Below are positions 25,253 through 34,231 of a stretch of 43,159 bases of DNA, piece after piece (within the stretch, counting starts at the first letter, position 1; every line of letters starts with the position of its first letter). The translations under genes were made by a program, and so were the position numbers. The stretch is taken from positions 1-43,159 of the forward strand of contig MPNB01000026.1 of NCBI GenBank assembly GCA_002238805.1. Direction: 5' to 3'. The notes beneath the pieces were generated by a model that was not told where the DNA came from, did not search any database, and saw only the letters and a list, made by a program, of their open reading frames with translations. This DNA comes from Rhodothermaceae bacterium bin80 (lineage in GTDB: Bacteria; Bacteroidota; Rhodothermia; Rhodothermales; Bin80).

Positions 25253-27619
25253 ATGGCGACAATCGGATGGCTGAATTGCGGGCTGCTACTGGGGGTATTG
25301 TGGAGTACCCAATTCAGTTTAGTGGCTGCTCAGTCTGTAACGGTCAGCGGCTATGTAGAGGATTTGGGCAGTCGTGAGCGAATTCTCGGAGCGAGCGTGT
25401 ACATTCCCGCTCTTCAAATCGGTACTACGACAAATCAGTATGGGTTCTATAGTCTGACGACTGTACCAGGATCTCACTTGCTTTCGGTTTCGCATGTCGG
25501 ATATGCTCCAGTCTGGACTCGCCTTGAACTCGCTGGAGATACCACCCTGACCCTTACATTGGCGCCTCGTGTTGTGGGATTAGAGGATGTAGAAGTCATC
25601 GCGGATCGAGAAACCGACCTTGATGATGTACAGATGAGCCGCCATGAGATCTCAATTGAGGAAATTGAGACACTGCCGGTAATCCTAGGAGAAATTGATA
25701 TTCAAAAGACGCTGCAACTATTGCCCAGCGTCCAGTCAGGGGTTGAAGGCAGCAGTGGGCTATACGTACGAGGAGGGCGTGCGGATCAGAATCTTATTTT
25801 GCTGGACGGACTACCCCTTTACAACCCAAATCATCTATTTGGATTTTTCAGCGTTTTCAACTCGGCAGCAATGAAGCAAGTCGAGTTGATCAAAGGCGGA
25901 TTTCCAGCACGATATGGTGGGCGTCTTTCATCAGTGATCAATTACACGATGAAGGAGGGAAACCTGAAGCGCTTCGCGGGACAGGGAGCAATTGGCCTTG
26001 TTTCCTCGCGAGTTATGCTTGAAGGACCAGTCGTGAAGGATCGCGCTTCTTTTTTGGTGGCTGGTCGGAGAACATATATCGATCAGCTATTGCGCCCCTT
26101 TCAGTATAGTCGCACTCGATATGGTGCAGCATTTTACGATTTGAACTTCAAGGCTAACTATATAATATCGAAGAAAGACCGTATCTATCTGAGTGCTTAT
26201 GCCGGTCAGGATGAATTCTCCTACGAAAAGCGGTCAACACCCCCTGGTCTGAGTTCGGATACCCAATTAAATTACGATGTGGGCTGGCGTAATCATTTGG
26301 CTTCTCTCCGTTGGAACCGGCTCATTGGGGATCGCTTATTCGCCAATGCTCTTATCGGCGTCATGCAATATCGCTTTTCCTCAGGTACGCGTTCTCTGGA
26401 TGAAAGCGATCGCGAGATTATCAAATATGAGGGGTCGTGGCACTCCGAAATCGTTGATTGGACGGCCAAGATTGATTTTGAGTATGTTCCGAACTCCCGG
26501 CATTACGTGCGTTTTGGGGCGGAGGGAATTTTGCATCGTTTCAACCCTGGAAGTACCCAGACGAGACTGGAAGAGTCGGGTCGGCCGCTGGTCAGCCTGT
26601 TGCAAGCTTCAACGGGGGTCATAGACTCACGGGAAATGGCCCTGTACGCCGAAGATGAGATGCAACTCCATCGTGCCCTGCGTGTGACTACCGGGATTCG
26701 GCTTTCGAATTACGCTGCCCGAAGTGTGCGATTTGCTTCCATTGAGCCGCGGATAGGTGTCAATGTACGAGTTGCGGAGAAGGCCGCGGTCAAGTTTTCT
26801 TTTGCAAAGTCAAAGCAGTATGTGCATTTATTGACGGGTGGAGGTACCGCATTACCTACGGATCTGTGGATTCCAAGCATGGATCGCATTACTCCTCAGA
26901 GTGGAAATCAACTGGCAGTAGGTTTTTTGAAAGGGTTTCGAGACGGTCGCTATCAGGTTTCAATTGAAGGCTATCTGAAGCGTATGAAAGGACATCTTGA
27001 ATACAAGCTTGGAGCATACCGGTATCGGTCAGCATTCTTGGATTGGCCGGACATTGTTGAGATCGGCACAGGCACCTCTCACGGAGCGGAAATCTTCATT
27101 CAAAAAAAAAGGGGGCGCCTGACGGGATGGGCGGGCTATACTTGGGCGCGGACTACCAGACGGTTTGAGTCCCTTAATGGGGGGAATCCGTTTCCTGACG
27201 GGTATGATCGACGTCATGATGTTTCGGTAGTGATGCGGTATCAACTTTCAAATACAAAACAACTATCAGCAGTGTGGGTCTATGGAAGTGGTTATCCGGT
27301 CTGGGTTCCCGTGGGTCAGTATTATAGCGATTCTAACCACCAGCTATTAGACTTTAGTATTTCTAACCATCTATTAGACGTCGGCCCCGTCAATTCAGCA
27401 CGGGCACCAGCATATCACCGCCTTGACATCAGTGTAAACTTTAAGAAGCAACGGTCTTGGGGAGAGCGAACGTTTTCCGTAGGCCTGTACAATGCCTATA
27501 ATCGGAAAAACCCCATGTTCATATATCCGGAAAATGACGCATCCTGTGAATCTATCTGTTTTCAGCAGGTGAGCATGTTGCAGTTGATACCTGCCATTTC
27601 GTGGCAATGGAGGTTTTAG
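25253..27619 (+). CDS. TonB-dependent outer-membrane receptor with carboxypeptidase-regulatory-like N-domain
   Basis: A 788-residue TonB-dependent receptor that imports an unknown ligand across the outer membrane. A signal peptide (to about 26) precedes a CarboxypepD_reg-like domain (about 28-115, VSGYVEDLGSRERILGASVY and TTTNQYGFYSLTTV). The plug follows (about 130-230; SGLYVRGGRADQNLILLDGL, then AMKQVELIKGGFPARYGGR), and then the 22-stranded barrel, ending in ISWQWRF with the terminal aromatic needed for barrel assembly. No SusD partner is present; a DUF4249 lipoprotein follows after 3 bp instead, a pairing common in Bacteroidota. A short internal duplication (LLDFSISNHLLD, about 27345-27380) is visible near the C-terminus. 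Confidence 0.95.
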   Translation: MATIGWLNCGLLLGVLWSTQFSLVAAQSVTVSGYVEDLGSRERILGASVYIPALQIGTTTNQYGFYSLTTVPGSHLLSVSHVGYAPVWTRLELAGDTTLTLTLAPRVVGLEDVEVIADRETDLDDVQMSRHEISIEEIETLPVILGEIDIQKTLQLLPSVQSGVEGSSGLYVRGGRADQNLILLDGLPLYNPNHLFGFFSVFNSAAMKQVELIKGGFPARYGGRLSSVINYTMKEGNLKRFAGQGAIGLVSSRVMLEGPVVKDRASFLVAGRRTYIDQLLRPFQYSRTRYGAAFYDLNFKANYIISKKDRIYLSAYAGQDEFSYEKRSTPPGLSSDTQLNYDVGWRNHLASLRWNRLIGDRLFANALIGVMQYRFSSGTRSLDESDREIIKYEGSWHSEIVDWTAKIDFEYVPNSRHYVRFGAEGILHRFNPGSTQTRLEESGRPLVSLLQASTGVIDSREMALYAEDEMQLHRALRVTTGIRLSNYAARSVRFASIEPRIGVNVRVAEKAAVKFSFAKSKQYVHLLTGGGTALPTDLWIPSMDRITPQSGNQLAVGFLKGFRDGRYQVSIEGYLKRMKGHLEYKLGAYRYRSAFLDWPDIVEIGTGTSHGAEIFIQKKRGRLTGWAGYTWARTTRRFESLNGGNPFPDGYDRRHDVSVVMRYQLSNTKQLSAVWVYGSGYPVWVPVGQYYSDSNHQLLDFSISNHLLDVGPVNSARAPAYHRLDISVNFKKQRSWGERTFSVGLYNAYNRKNPMFIYPENDASCESICFQQVSMLQLIPAISWQWRF

Positions 27620-27622
27620 GTG

Positions 27623-28639
27623 ATGCGTAAGTGGGTTGTAATTCTTCTCTTCACAGCAGTATGTGGGTGCGAAACGATCGTTGACCTGGAAGTTCCGGGA
27701 GGTTACCAATCAAGACTTGTTGTAGAATCAATTTTTTCTCCTGATAGCTTATGGAGAGTTGAAATTAGCAAAAGCGTCCCTTTAAGGGATATCACGATGC
27801 GAAGTGAATTAATGGTGTCTGATGCTATGATTGCCATCTTCGGAGAGAATAACTTTCGTGATACGTTGCGACAGATTGATCATGGAGTCTATCAGACGGC
27901 CCACGGTCATCGACCAGAACAGGGGTCAGTGTACAGAATCCAAGTGAATGTAGACGGATACCCTCAAGCGACGGCTTCCTCTTGGGCTCCGTTGCTGCAA
28001 AGTGAACTTCTGAAAGTGGAAAGGTTGGCAATAGATGATTCTTCCGCCACAGAGAATTACAGAATGCGCTTTAGGTTGGCAGACCGGACAGGCAGAAACT
28101 ATTATCGTCTTGACCTTTTCCAAGTGGCACCATTCTGCAGGGACGAAACCTGGGGCGGCCGAAGAATCGGAGATGATCCCCGAGATGTGAGAGATTATTC
28201 GCGGTTAACTTTTCAGAGTAGCTCGCCCTCATTCCGTGACTATCCGGAGGCTGTGGATGATCCGACGGTCCCTGATTTTGAAGATCTGTTCTGGTCTGCT
28301 TTCTTTTCTGATCAATTATTTGAGGCGACCACGAAAGAATTTGAAATCACATTTGAAGCGATGGTCTTCGAATCCATCCGACCTCATTTTATGCTTGTGC
28401 TCACGGCGTACAGTGATGACCTGTTTGTGTTTGAGCGATCGGTGTCACTGCAGGATCTTTATGTGGGCTTACCAAATTTCATTCACACAAATCCCGTCGA
28501 AGTCCATTCAAACGTTCTGAACGGGCTGGGGATTTTTGCAGGTTATACAAGCGACACGTACCGGTTTGATGGAGACGGAAATGAATGGCAGGAAGATATA
28601 CTGGGCGTTGGTGCGGGCGAGCTTGAACCGTGCCAGTAG
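27623..28639 (+). CDS. DUF4249 family lipoprotein, partner of the TonB receptor
   Basis: A 338-residue DUF4249 protein. It begins MRKWVVILLFTAVCGCETIV; the lipobox cysteine gives an outer-membrane lipoprotein. The family words DLEVPGGYQSRLVVESIFSP and DSLWRVEISKSV follow, with later FRLADRTGRNYYRLDLFQV. GTG 27620 directly precedes the chosen ATG 27623; GGAGG at 27609-27613, inside the end of the receptor gene, gives good spacing, indicating one operon. DUF4249 proteins accompany TonB receptors in Bacteroidota but have no established biochemical role; a surface-exposed ligand-capture partner is a reasonable inference. Confidence 0.88.
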   Translation: MRKWVVILLFTAVCGCETIVDLEVPGGYQSRLVVESIFSPDSLWRVEISKSVPLRDITMRSELMVSDAMIAIFGENNFRDTLRQIDHGVYQTAHGHRPEQGSVYRIQVNVDGYPQATASSWAPLLQSELLKVERLAIDDSSATENYRMRFRLADRTGRNYYRLDLFQVAPFCRDETWGGRRIGDDPRDVRDYSRLTFQSSSPSFRDYPEAVDDPTVPDFEDLFWSAFFSDQLFEATTKEFEITFEAMVFESIRPHFMLVLTAYSDDLFVFERSVSLQDLYVGLPNFIHTNPVEVHSNVLNGLGIFAGYTSDTYRFDGDGNEWQEDILGVGAGELEPCQ

Positions 28640-29006
28640 TGGTTGTTACTGCAACCGGGGAGCTGTGCACGGCAAACCTATTTGGGGAATGCGATATAAG
28701 TCGAAATTGCTAGATCGCGCTCCCCTGACCAACTAATATCTACGCATCCCTGCACGCAGCAACTGAGGACCTCGTTTTTGAGCCAGGATTCCCCGGGGCG
28801 ACCCAAGGCAGTAGAAACTATTTTGAGGCCGACCGGGCTTACGATAGATGCTATGAGCCTGTCTCCGTAAAAACTCATGAATCTGTATACTTACGATAGT
28901 GCGTTAACCAATATTAACCTATTCTTTCAGAAATAAGCAAAAGTATGCACACCGGAGTCGAAGATTGTTGCAGAATCAGTATATCAGTGATCTGTCGGGT
29001 TCAAAA
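28640..29006. other. Intergenic region with the duplicated TRAP upstream segment
   Basis: After the DUF4249 stop about 110 bp are unique. From 28751 the sequence is nearly the same as 32013 onward, so the presumed promoter and leader of dctQ were copied together with the gene. No clear promoter boxes were recognised. A TTG at 28965 would extend dctQ, but I favour ATG 29007. Confidence 0.5.
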
Positions 29007-30033
29007 ATGAGTGCAGGGGGGTTCCTTACAACGTGCGCCGACCGAATTGAACGGGTAACGGATTTCTTCGGAAAACTCACATGGTACTGTATCCTGCTCA
29101 TGGTGATAGCAGGTGCATACAATGCGATAATGCGCTCATTATCAGGCTGGGCACACATTGATCCCGAGAGTGCAGGCGCGTTTCAGAGAGCTTTGCACTG
29201 GATCGGTGAAGTGGCAAGACAGGCGAGCTCCAATACTTTCATCGAGCTCCAATGGTATCTATTTAGTCTGGTTTTCTTGCTGGGGGCAGCGTACGCTCTC
29301 AAGACCGGTGCACATGTACGGGTTGATATTTTCTACAACCGTATCTCCCCGACGGGCAAGGCCTGGGTAAACGTAGCAGGTACGGTAGCCTTCCTAATAC
29401 CATTTTGCCTACTCATGATTTGGACTTCATGGCCGGTGGTCGTGGATTCGTGGATCCGGTTGGAGGGGTCGCCGGATCCGGGAGGTTTACCACGTTACCC
29501 CCTCCTAACCGTTGTGCCACTTGCATTTATACTGTTAATGGTACAAGGGTTGGCTTTTGCAGCTCGCGAAGCCGTGACCATCCTTGAGCTCGCGGAAACT
29601 CAACGCCAGAACAGACATGCCAGGACTTGAGTGGTTGGCACCGCTCATGTTTGCGGTAGCCTTACTTCTGATTTTTTCGGGCTATCCCGTGGCTTTTTCC
29701 CTTGGGGGTACTTCGCTTATTTTTGCTGTGATTGGCGTTAGCACAGGCTACTTCGACTGGCATCTAATGCTGGCACTGCCGGATCGTCTGTTCGGCATTA
29801 TGTCAAATTACACGTTATTGGCGGTCCCCTTTTTCATTTTCATGGGGACCATGCTTGAAAAGAGTAATCTTGCACGGGACCTGCTGCATACGACTGGGCT
29901 TCTTTTTGGTCCGCTCCGTGGGGGATTGGCGATCGCAGTCATCCTTGTGGGGGTGCTTCTGGCAGCCGCGACAGGTATTGTAGGTGCGAATGTCGTGGCA
30001 ATGGGAATGATTTCATTGCCGATCATGCTCAAG
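28751..30033 (+). repeat. Upstream copy of a ~1.28-kb direct duplication (TRAP dctQ and 5' dctM)
   Basis: Near-identical to 32013-33293. Similarity starts at TGCACGCAGCAAC and stops sharply after ATCATGCTCAAG. Two small indels in the noncoding leader and scattered, mostly synonymous substitutions distinguish the copies. Confidence 0.93.
29007..29630 (+). CDS. TRAP transporter small permease subunit (DctQ/TakQ-like), copy 1
   Basis: A 207-residue DctQ-type inner-membrane subunit with four hydrophobic helices (about 24-45, 80-100, 120-140, 165-185). It includes the family-typical [20 protein letters not shown] and [15 protein letters not shown]. Start ATG 29007 ([17 protein letters not shown]) is preferred over TTG 28965. 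Compared with copy 2 I count six amino-acid differences in 207. It overlaps the following dctM start by 14 bp. Because its partner dctM is truncated, this copy could only work with the DctM of copy 2, or it may be silent. Confidence 0.88.
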   Translation: MSAGGFLTTCADRIERVTDFFGKLTWYCILLMVIAGAYNAIMRSLSGWAHIDPESAGAFQRALHWIGEVARQASSNTFIELQWYLFSLVFLLGAAYALKTGAHVRVDIFYNRISPTGKAWVNVAGTVAFLIPFCLLMIWTSWPVVVDSWIRLEGSPDPGGLPRYPLLTVVPLAFILLMVQGLAFAAREAVTILELAETQRQNRHART

Positions 30034-30213
30034 CCTGAAATCAGTACCTTGTCAGAGGAAATGACAAAGATAGCTGAGAATGACTGTCTTGCCGGTTCAC
30101 TCGTCCGGCAACTGCCCATAATCGCCACCGAAATACGCTTATCCGTCTTGAGTGTTCAATGGAGCGGACCAAACCAAGGGGCTTGCGCCAGCCCGCATAT
30201 CTCGCCTCAGTAG
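29617..30213 (+). pseudogene. Truncated TRAP large permease (DctM), copy 1
   Basis: The first 139 residues ([20 protein letters not shown] to ISLPIMLK) match copy 2 with three substitutions. After nt 30033 the sequence changes abruptly to an unrelated frame ([20 protein letters not shown] onward) ending at 30213. It lacks about 310 residues, including most transmembrane helices, so it cannot form a transport channel. The foreign tail is not recognised. Confidence 0.88.
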
Positions 30214-30237
30214 CCTAAGCGGGGGTAGCATTGGGAT

Positions 30238-31593
30238 TCACCGAACTTCGACCGGAAGCCTACGCACTACCACGCTGGCCAAGTCGAATTCGTCGTACTC
30301 GATGAACACCGCCAGCCCGTCCGGGCCAAAGGCGTCGGGCATCTTGGTCACGCCCGCAGAGTACGTGCCAACGTACTCGCCATCGGCGGTCAGAACATCG
30401 ATAGGACCGTCCTCAAGAAGTTCGTCGCCCTGGCGCGTCACCCAGATCCTACCCTCCCAAGTGGTGCCGATCTCCTGGATGACCGGTATTTCGGGATAGA
30501 ACCGGGCCGTGCCGACCGAAAAGGAGGCAGAACGCCCGTCCGTCTCGCCGGCCTGGTCGATCATCTTTTCCCTCTGACGTTTGTATTCCTCCTCGATCCT
30601 AGATGTCACCGGCTCCGGGCGAAACGGTCGCGTGATAGTACGGACCAACCCGCCACCATCGCTGGCAACCACCTTCAGCTCATACAACGAAGAGTCAGAG
30701 TAGACAATGCCACCGTCCGGGAGTATCCCCATTAGGGTCCTCGGTTCGAAGGTGCGGGGACGGGTAATTTCGCCAAGTATATCCTGCAGAGGCTTCGACG
30801 TACGGTCTGGACCAATGATGGTGACCGGGAGTTTGCCTGGAAGTTTGAACGCGTCCTCCTGGGGATCGCGTCGAGGCCGCCAGGCCCGGACCACTGTTTC
30901 CGTCTGGGCTTCCGTGCCACCAAGGGTGTGATGGTAAATCGGGCGATAGTCAGATGGCACCTCCCAAGTACCGCTCAGGCTCGATACAATTATCTGCGGT
31001 ACTTCCGTTGAGTATACTGCTCCGCCGCGGGGATCCACTTGTATTTCATGCAGCACCGCCGCACCGACGGTCGTCGTCATGCCTTCAATCCCGCTGCCTT
31101 GCGATGCTCCCATCCCACCACGGACCATGCGCACGAACCGACCAGAAGGGTCGAAGACGTGATAGGCCCGGTGCGCCATATCACCCACGATTGTAGTCCC
31201 GTCGCGCATGACACCGTAGGTCCGAGGCAATCTGAATTCGCCCGGCCCCTCACCCGCAGAACCGAACGTTCGCAAAAACGCCCCCGTGCGATCGAACACC
31301 ACGATGCGCAGATTCGAACCTGTTCCCTGGTCTGCGGAATCGAAGACGTAGAGATTGCCTCCGGCGTCGAAGGCCACCTTGTGGATCCTTGAGAACATCT
31401 CCCAATCCTCGCCGTCGATAACCCCGACGCGGAAGACCTCCTCGAAGCCGGGCTCGATAGGCCGGTCCCGGTCTGGAATTTCGATGACTTCTTGGGCATG
31501 TCCGGTGCTGATCGCCAACAGCAGGCTCAGCGGGAGGAATCCAGCGACGAGAACAGTTCTACGGACGATCAATCTCAGCTGTGGTTTCGTCAT
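30238..31593 (-). CDS. Secreted 6-bladed beta-propeller protein (GPGEF type), inserted between TRAP copies
   Basis: A 451-residue secreted propeller. The signal peptide ([20 protein letters not shown] then QEV) has no lipobox. Blades are visible as [32 protein letters not shown] followed by [44 protein letters not shown] and [18 protein letters not shown]. This architecture (NHL-like, GEGPGEF) is frequent in Bacteroidota-related and Gemmatimonadota genomes. A purine-rich GGAGATCCC lies just upstream of the start. Base composition is clearly GC-richer than the TRAP genes on both sides, and it is transcribed against them, consistent with an inserted foreign segment. Function unknown. Confidence 0.8.
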   Translation of the reverse strand: MTKPQLRLIVRRTVLVAGFLPLSLLLAISTGHAQEVIEIPDRDRPIEPGFEEVFRVGVIDGEDWEMFSRIHKVAFDAGGNLYVFDSADQGTGSNLRIVVFDRTGAFLRTFGSAGEGPGEFRLPRTYGVMRDGTTIVGDMAHRAYHVFDPSGRFVRMVRGGMGASQGSGIEGMTTTVGAAVLHEIQVDPRGGAVYSTEVPQIIVSSLSGTWEVPSDYRPIYHHTLGGTEAQTETVVRAWRPRRDPQEDAFKLPGKLPVTIIGPDRTSKPLQDILGEITRPRTFEPRTLMGILPDGGIVYSDSSLYELKVVASDGGGLVRTITRPFRPEPVTSRIEEEYKRQREKMIDQAGETDGRSASFSVGTARFYPEIPVIQEIGTTWEGRIWVTRQGDELLEDGPIDVLTADGEYVGTYSAGVTKMPDAFGPDGLAVFIEYDEFDLASVVVRRLPVEVR

Positions 31594-32266
31594 TGGGATC
31601 TCCTATAGTTTCTTGTAATCGTTGCTAAGCATCAAGGTATGCATTCCTAATGGATTATTGAGAGATCCAAATCACTCACCTAATGAGATCCAAACGGGCG
31701 CGAAACCAGTCCAACACCTCACTCGGTTGATAGCGGCCTTAGCGTGTTATGGAGGTAACAATATGGTATGAAGCACTAAGATTTAACAGGTTATGCGAAT
31801 AGCTTAGCGGGCATGCGGGCCGGAACGCGCAGTGACCATCGAGCAGACCCCGAAACGATTGATGTGAGTGTTGACCTTCCAACAATATGGGGAAGACCGA
31901 TGTGTCCCGGGAAGCGAGCGACAAAAGCACCGTGGCGACTTACCGAGATATTGGTGCTGGCACTCATGTAACATCAGGGAAATAGCAACACGGGAAGCTC
32001 TGTCGATGCTGTTGCACGCAGCAACCGAAGACCTCGTTTTGAGCCGGGATTCCCCGGGGTGACCCAAGACACAGAACTATTTTGAGGCCGACCGGGCTTA
32101 CGATAGATTGCTATGAGCCTGTCTCCGTAAAAACTCATGAATCTGTATACTTACTATAGTGCGTTCACTAATATTGACCTATTCTTTCAGAAATAAGCAA
32201 AAGTATGCACACCGGGGTCGAAGATTGTTGCAGAATCAGTATATCAGTGATCTGCCGGGTTCAAAC
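31594..32266. other. Intergenic: unique segment then second TRAP leader
   Basis: 31594-32012 is unique; overlapping frames at 31804-32067 (both strands) match no family. From 32013 to 32266 it is the second copy of the TRAP upstream region. An upstream in-frame start at 32159 exists for dctQ, but the part before ATG 32267 shows no protein-like character. Confidence 0.45.
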
Positions 32267-33293
32267 ATGAGTGCAGGGGGGTTCCTTACAACGTGCGCCG
32301 GCCGAATTGAACGGGTGACGGATTTCTTCGGAAAACTCACATGGTACTGTATCTTGCTCATGGTGATAGCAGGTGCATACAATGCGATAATGCGCTCATT
32401 GTCAGGCTGGGCACACATCGATCCCGAGAGTGCAGGCACGTTTCAGAGAGCTTTGCACTGGATCGGTGAAGTAGCAAGGCAGGCGAGTTCCAATACTTTC
32501 ATTGAGCTCCAATGGTATCTATTTAGTGTGGTTTTCTTGCTGGGGGCAGCTTACGCTCTCAAGACCGGTGCACATGTACGGGTTGATATTTTCTACAATC
32601 GTATCTCCCCGACGGGCAAGGCCTGGGTAAACATAGCAGGTACGGTAGCCTTCCTCATACCATTTTGCTTACTCATGATTTGGACTTCATGGCCGGTGGT
32701 CGTGGATTCATGGATCCGGTTAGAGGGGTCGCCGGATCCGGGAGGTTTACCACGTTACCCCCTTCTAACCGTTGTGCCGCTTGCATTTATACTGTTAATG
32801 GTACAAGGGTTGGCATTTGCAGCTCGCGAAACCGTAACCATCCTTGATCTCGCGGAAACTCAACGCCAGAACAGACATGCCAGGACTTGAGTGGTTGGCA
32901 CCGCTCATGTTTGCGGTAGCCTTACTTCTGATTTTTTCGGGCTATCCCGTGGCTTTTTCCCTTGGGGGTGCTTCGCTTATTTTTGCTGTGATTGGCGTTA
33001 GCACAGGCTACTTCGACTGGCATCTAATGCTGGCACTGCCGGATCGTCTGTTCGGCATTATGTCAAATTACACGCTACTGGCAGTCCCCTTTTTTATTTT
33101 CATGGGGACCATGCTTGAAAAGAGTAATCTTGCACGGGACCTGCTGCATACAACTGGGCTTCTATTTGGTCCGATGCGTGGAGGGTTGGCGATCGCAGTC
33201 ATCCTTGTGGGGGTGCTTCTGGCAGCCGCGACAGGTATTGTAGGTGCGAGTGTAGTGGCAATGGGAATGATTTCATTGCCAATCATGCTCAAG
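32013..33293 (+). repeat. Downstream copy of the ~1.28-kb TRAP duplication
   Basis: Partner of 28751-30033. Here the similarity runs on without interruption into the complete dctM gene, so this is the intact source or surviving copy. Confidence 0.93.
32267..32890 (+). CDS. TRAP transporter small permease subunit (DctQ/TakQ-like), copy 2
   Basis: A 207-residue DctQ subunit, near-identical to copy 1 (differences: G/D, T/A, V/L, I/V, T/A, D/E). Four transmembrane helices are present and no residues are missing. It overlaps dctM by 14 bp (dctM ATG 32877, dctQ stop 32888-32890), the usual coupling for TRAP permease genes. With DctM and the TakP-like binding protein at 34232 it would form a sodium-driven tripartite uptake system. 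Confidence 0.92.
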   Translation: MSAGGFLTTCAGRIERVTDFFGKLTWYCILLMVIAGAYNAIMRSLSGWAHIDPESAGTFQRALHWIGEVARQASSNTFIELQWYLFSVVFLLGAAYALKTGAHVRVDIFYNRISPTGKAWVNIAGTVAFLIPFCLLMIWTSWPVVVDSWIRLEGSPDPGGLPRYPLLTVVPLAFILLMVQGLAFAARETVTILDLAETQRQNRHART

Positions 33294-34226
33294 AACGGTT
33301 ACTCGAGAGAGCTCTCCGCAGGCGTGATCACAGCGACTGGAACACTGGGGCAAATCATTCCTCCCAGTGTAGTGCTGGTAGTACTGGCTGATCAATTGGG
33401 CGTATCCGTTGGTGACTTGTTTATCGGCGCACTGGTCCCAGGCGTTTTACTTGCGCTACTCTATGGGTTATATGCCACAGGAACTGCTGTTCTCAAGCCG
33501 TCCGCGGCGCCAGCGCTCCCCTTGGAGGTAAGAAACGCAGAGCGAGAGGGACTGCTGCGGAAGGTCTTCCTGGTGATGCTCCCACCACTGCTACTCATTT
33601 TTGTGGTGCTCGGCAGCATTTTTGCCGGCATTGCCACACCTACGGAATCTGGGGCCCTGGGAGCTGTTGGCGCCATTGGCCTGGCAGCGTTGAATGGCCG
33701 TCTGGACAAAAAAGCGCTGCGGGGCACCATGGAAGAGACTGTGAAACTGACGGCAATGGTGATGATGTTGCTCATTGCCTCCACCGCATTTGCGCTTGTA
33801 TTTCGGGGACTGGATGGTGGAATCTGGATCGAGGACCTTCTTATCAATCTTCCCGGAGGCGTAATAGGGTTCCTGCTTGTTGCTAACCTCGCGATATTTA
33901 TTCTGGGGTTCTTTATTGATTTCTTTGAAATTGCCTTTATCATTATCCCCCTGATGGTTGCGCCCGCTGCCGAACTCCTGAGCCCGATGCTAGGTGTACC
34001 TGCGAGCGTTGCTTTGGTCTGGTTTGGGGTAATGGTAGGAATGAACCTGCAGACATCATTCCTGACGCCTCCGTTCGGATTTGCTCTATTCTATCTAAGA
34101 GGCGTGGCTCCACCGAGTATGCGGACAGAGTCGATTTATCGGGGAGTAATCCCCTTCATAGGAATTCAGGTCGTAGGATTGATACTCCTGATCCTATTCC
34201 CTGACCTAGTTCTTTGGGCGCTCTGA
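32877..34226 (+). CDS. TRAP transporter large permease subunit (DctM/TakM-like), intact
   Basis: A 449-residue DctM protein with about 12 hydrophobic segments, the channel-forming subunit that couples sodium flow to solute uptake. Family words include [56 protein letters not shown] and LQTSFLTPPFGFALFYLRG. Length is normal. ATG 32877 lies inside the dctQ end; the longer frame from 32844 is unlikely. It ends 5 bp from the end of the convergent takP-like gene. Confidence 0.94.
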   Translation: MPGLEWLAPLMFAVALLLIFSGYPVAFSLGGASLIFAVIGVSTGYFDWHLMLALPDRLFGIMSNYTLLAVPFFIFMGTMLEKSNLARDLLHTTGLLFGPMRGGLAIAVILVGVLLAAATGIVGASVVAMGMISLPIMLKNGYSRELSAGVITATGTLGQIIPPSVVLVVLADQLGVSVGDLFIGALVPGVLLALLYGLYATGTAVLKPSAAPALPLEVRNAEREGLLRKVFLVMLPPLLLIFVVLGSIFAGIATPTESGALGAVGAIGLAALNGRLDKKALRGTMEETVKLTAMVMMLLIASTAFALVFRGLDGGIWIEDLLINLPGGVIGFLLVANLAIFILGFFIDFFEIAFIIIPLMVAPAAELLSPMLGVPASVALVWFGVMVGMNLQTSFLTPPFGFALFYLRGVAPPSMRTESIYRGVIPFIGIQVVGLILLILFPDLVLWAL

Positions 34227-34231
34227 GTGCC

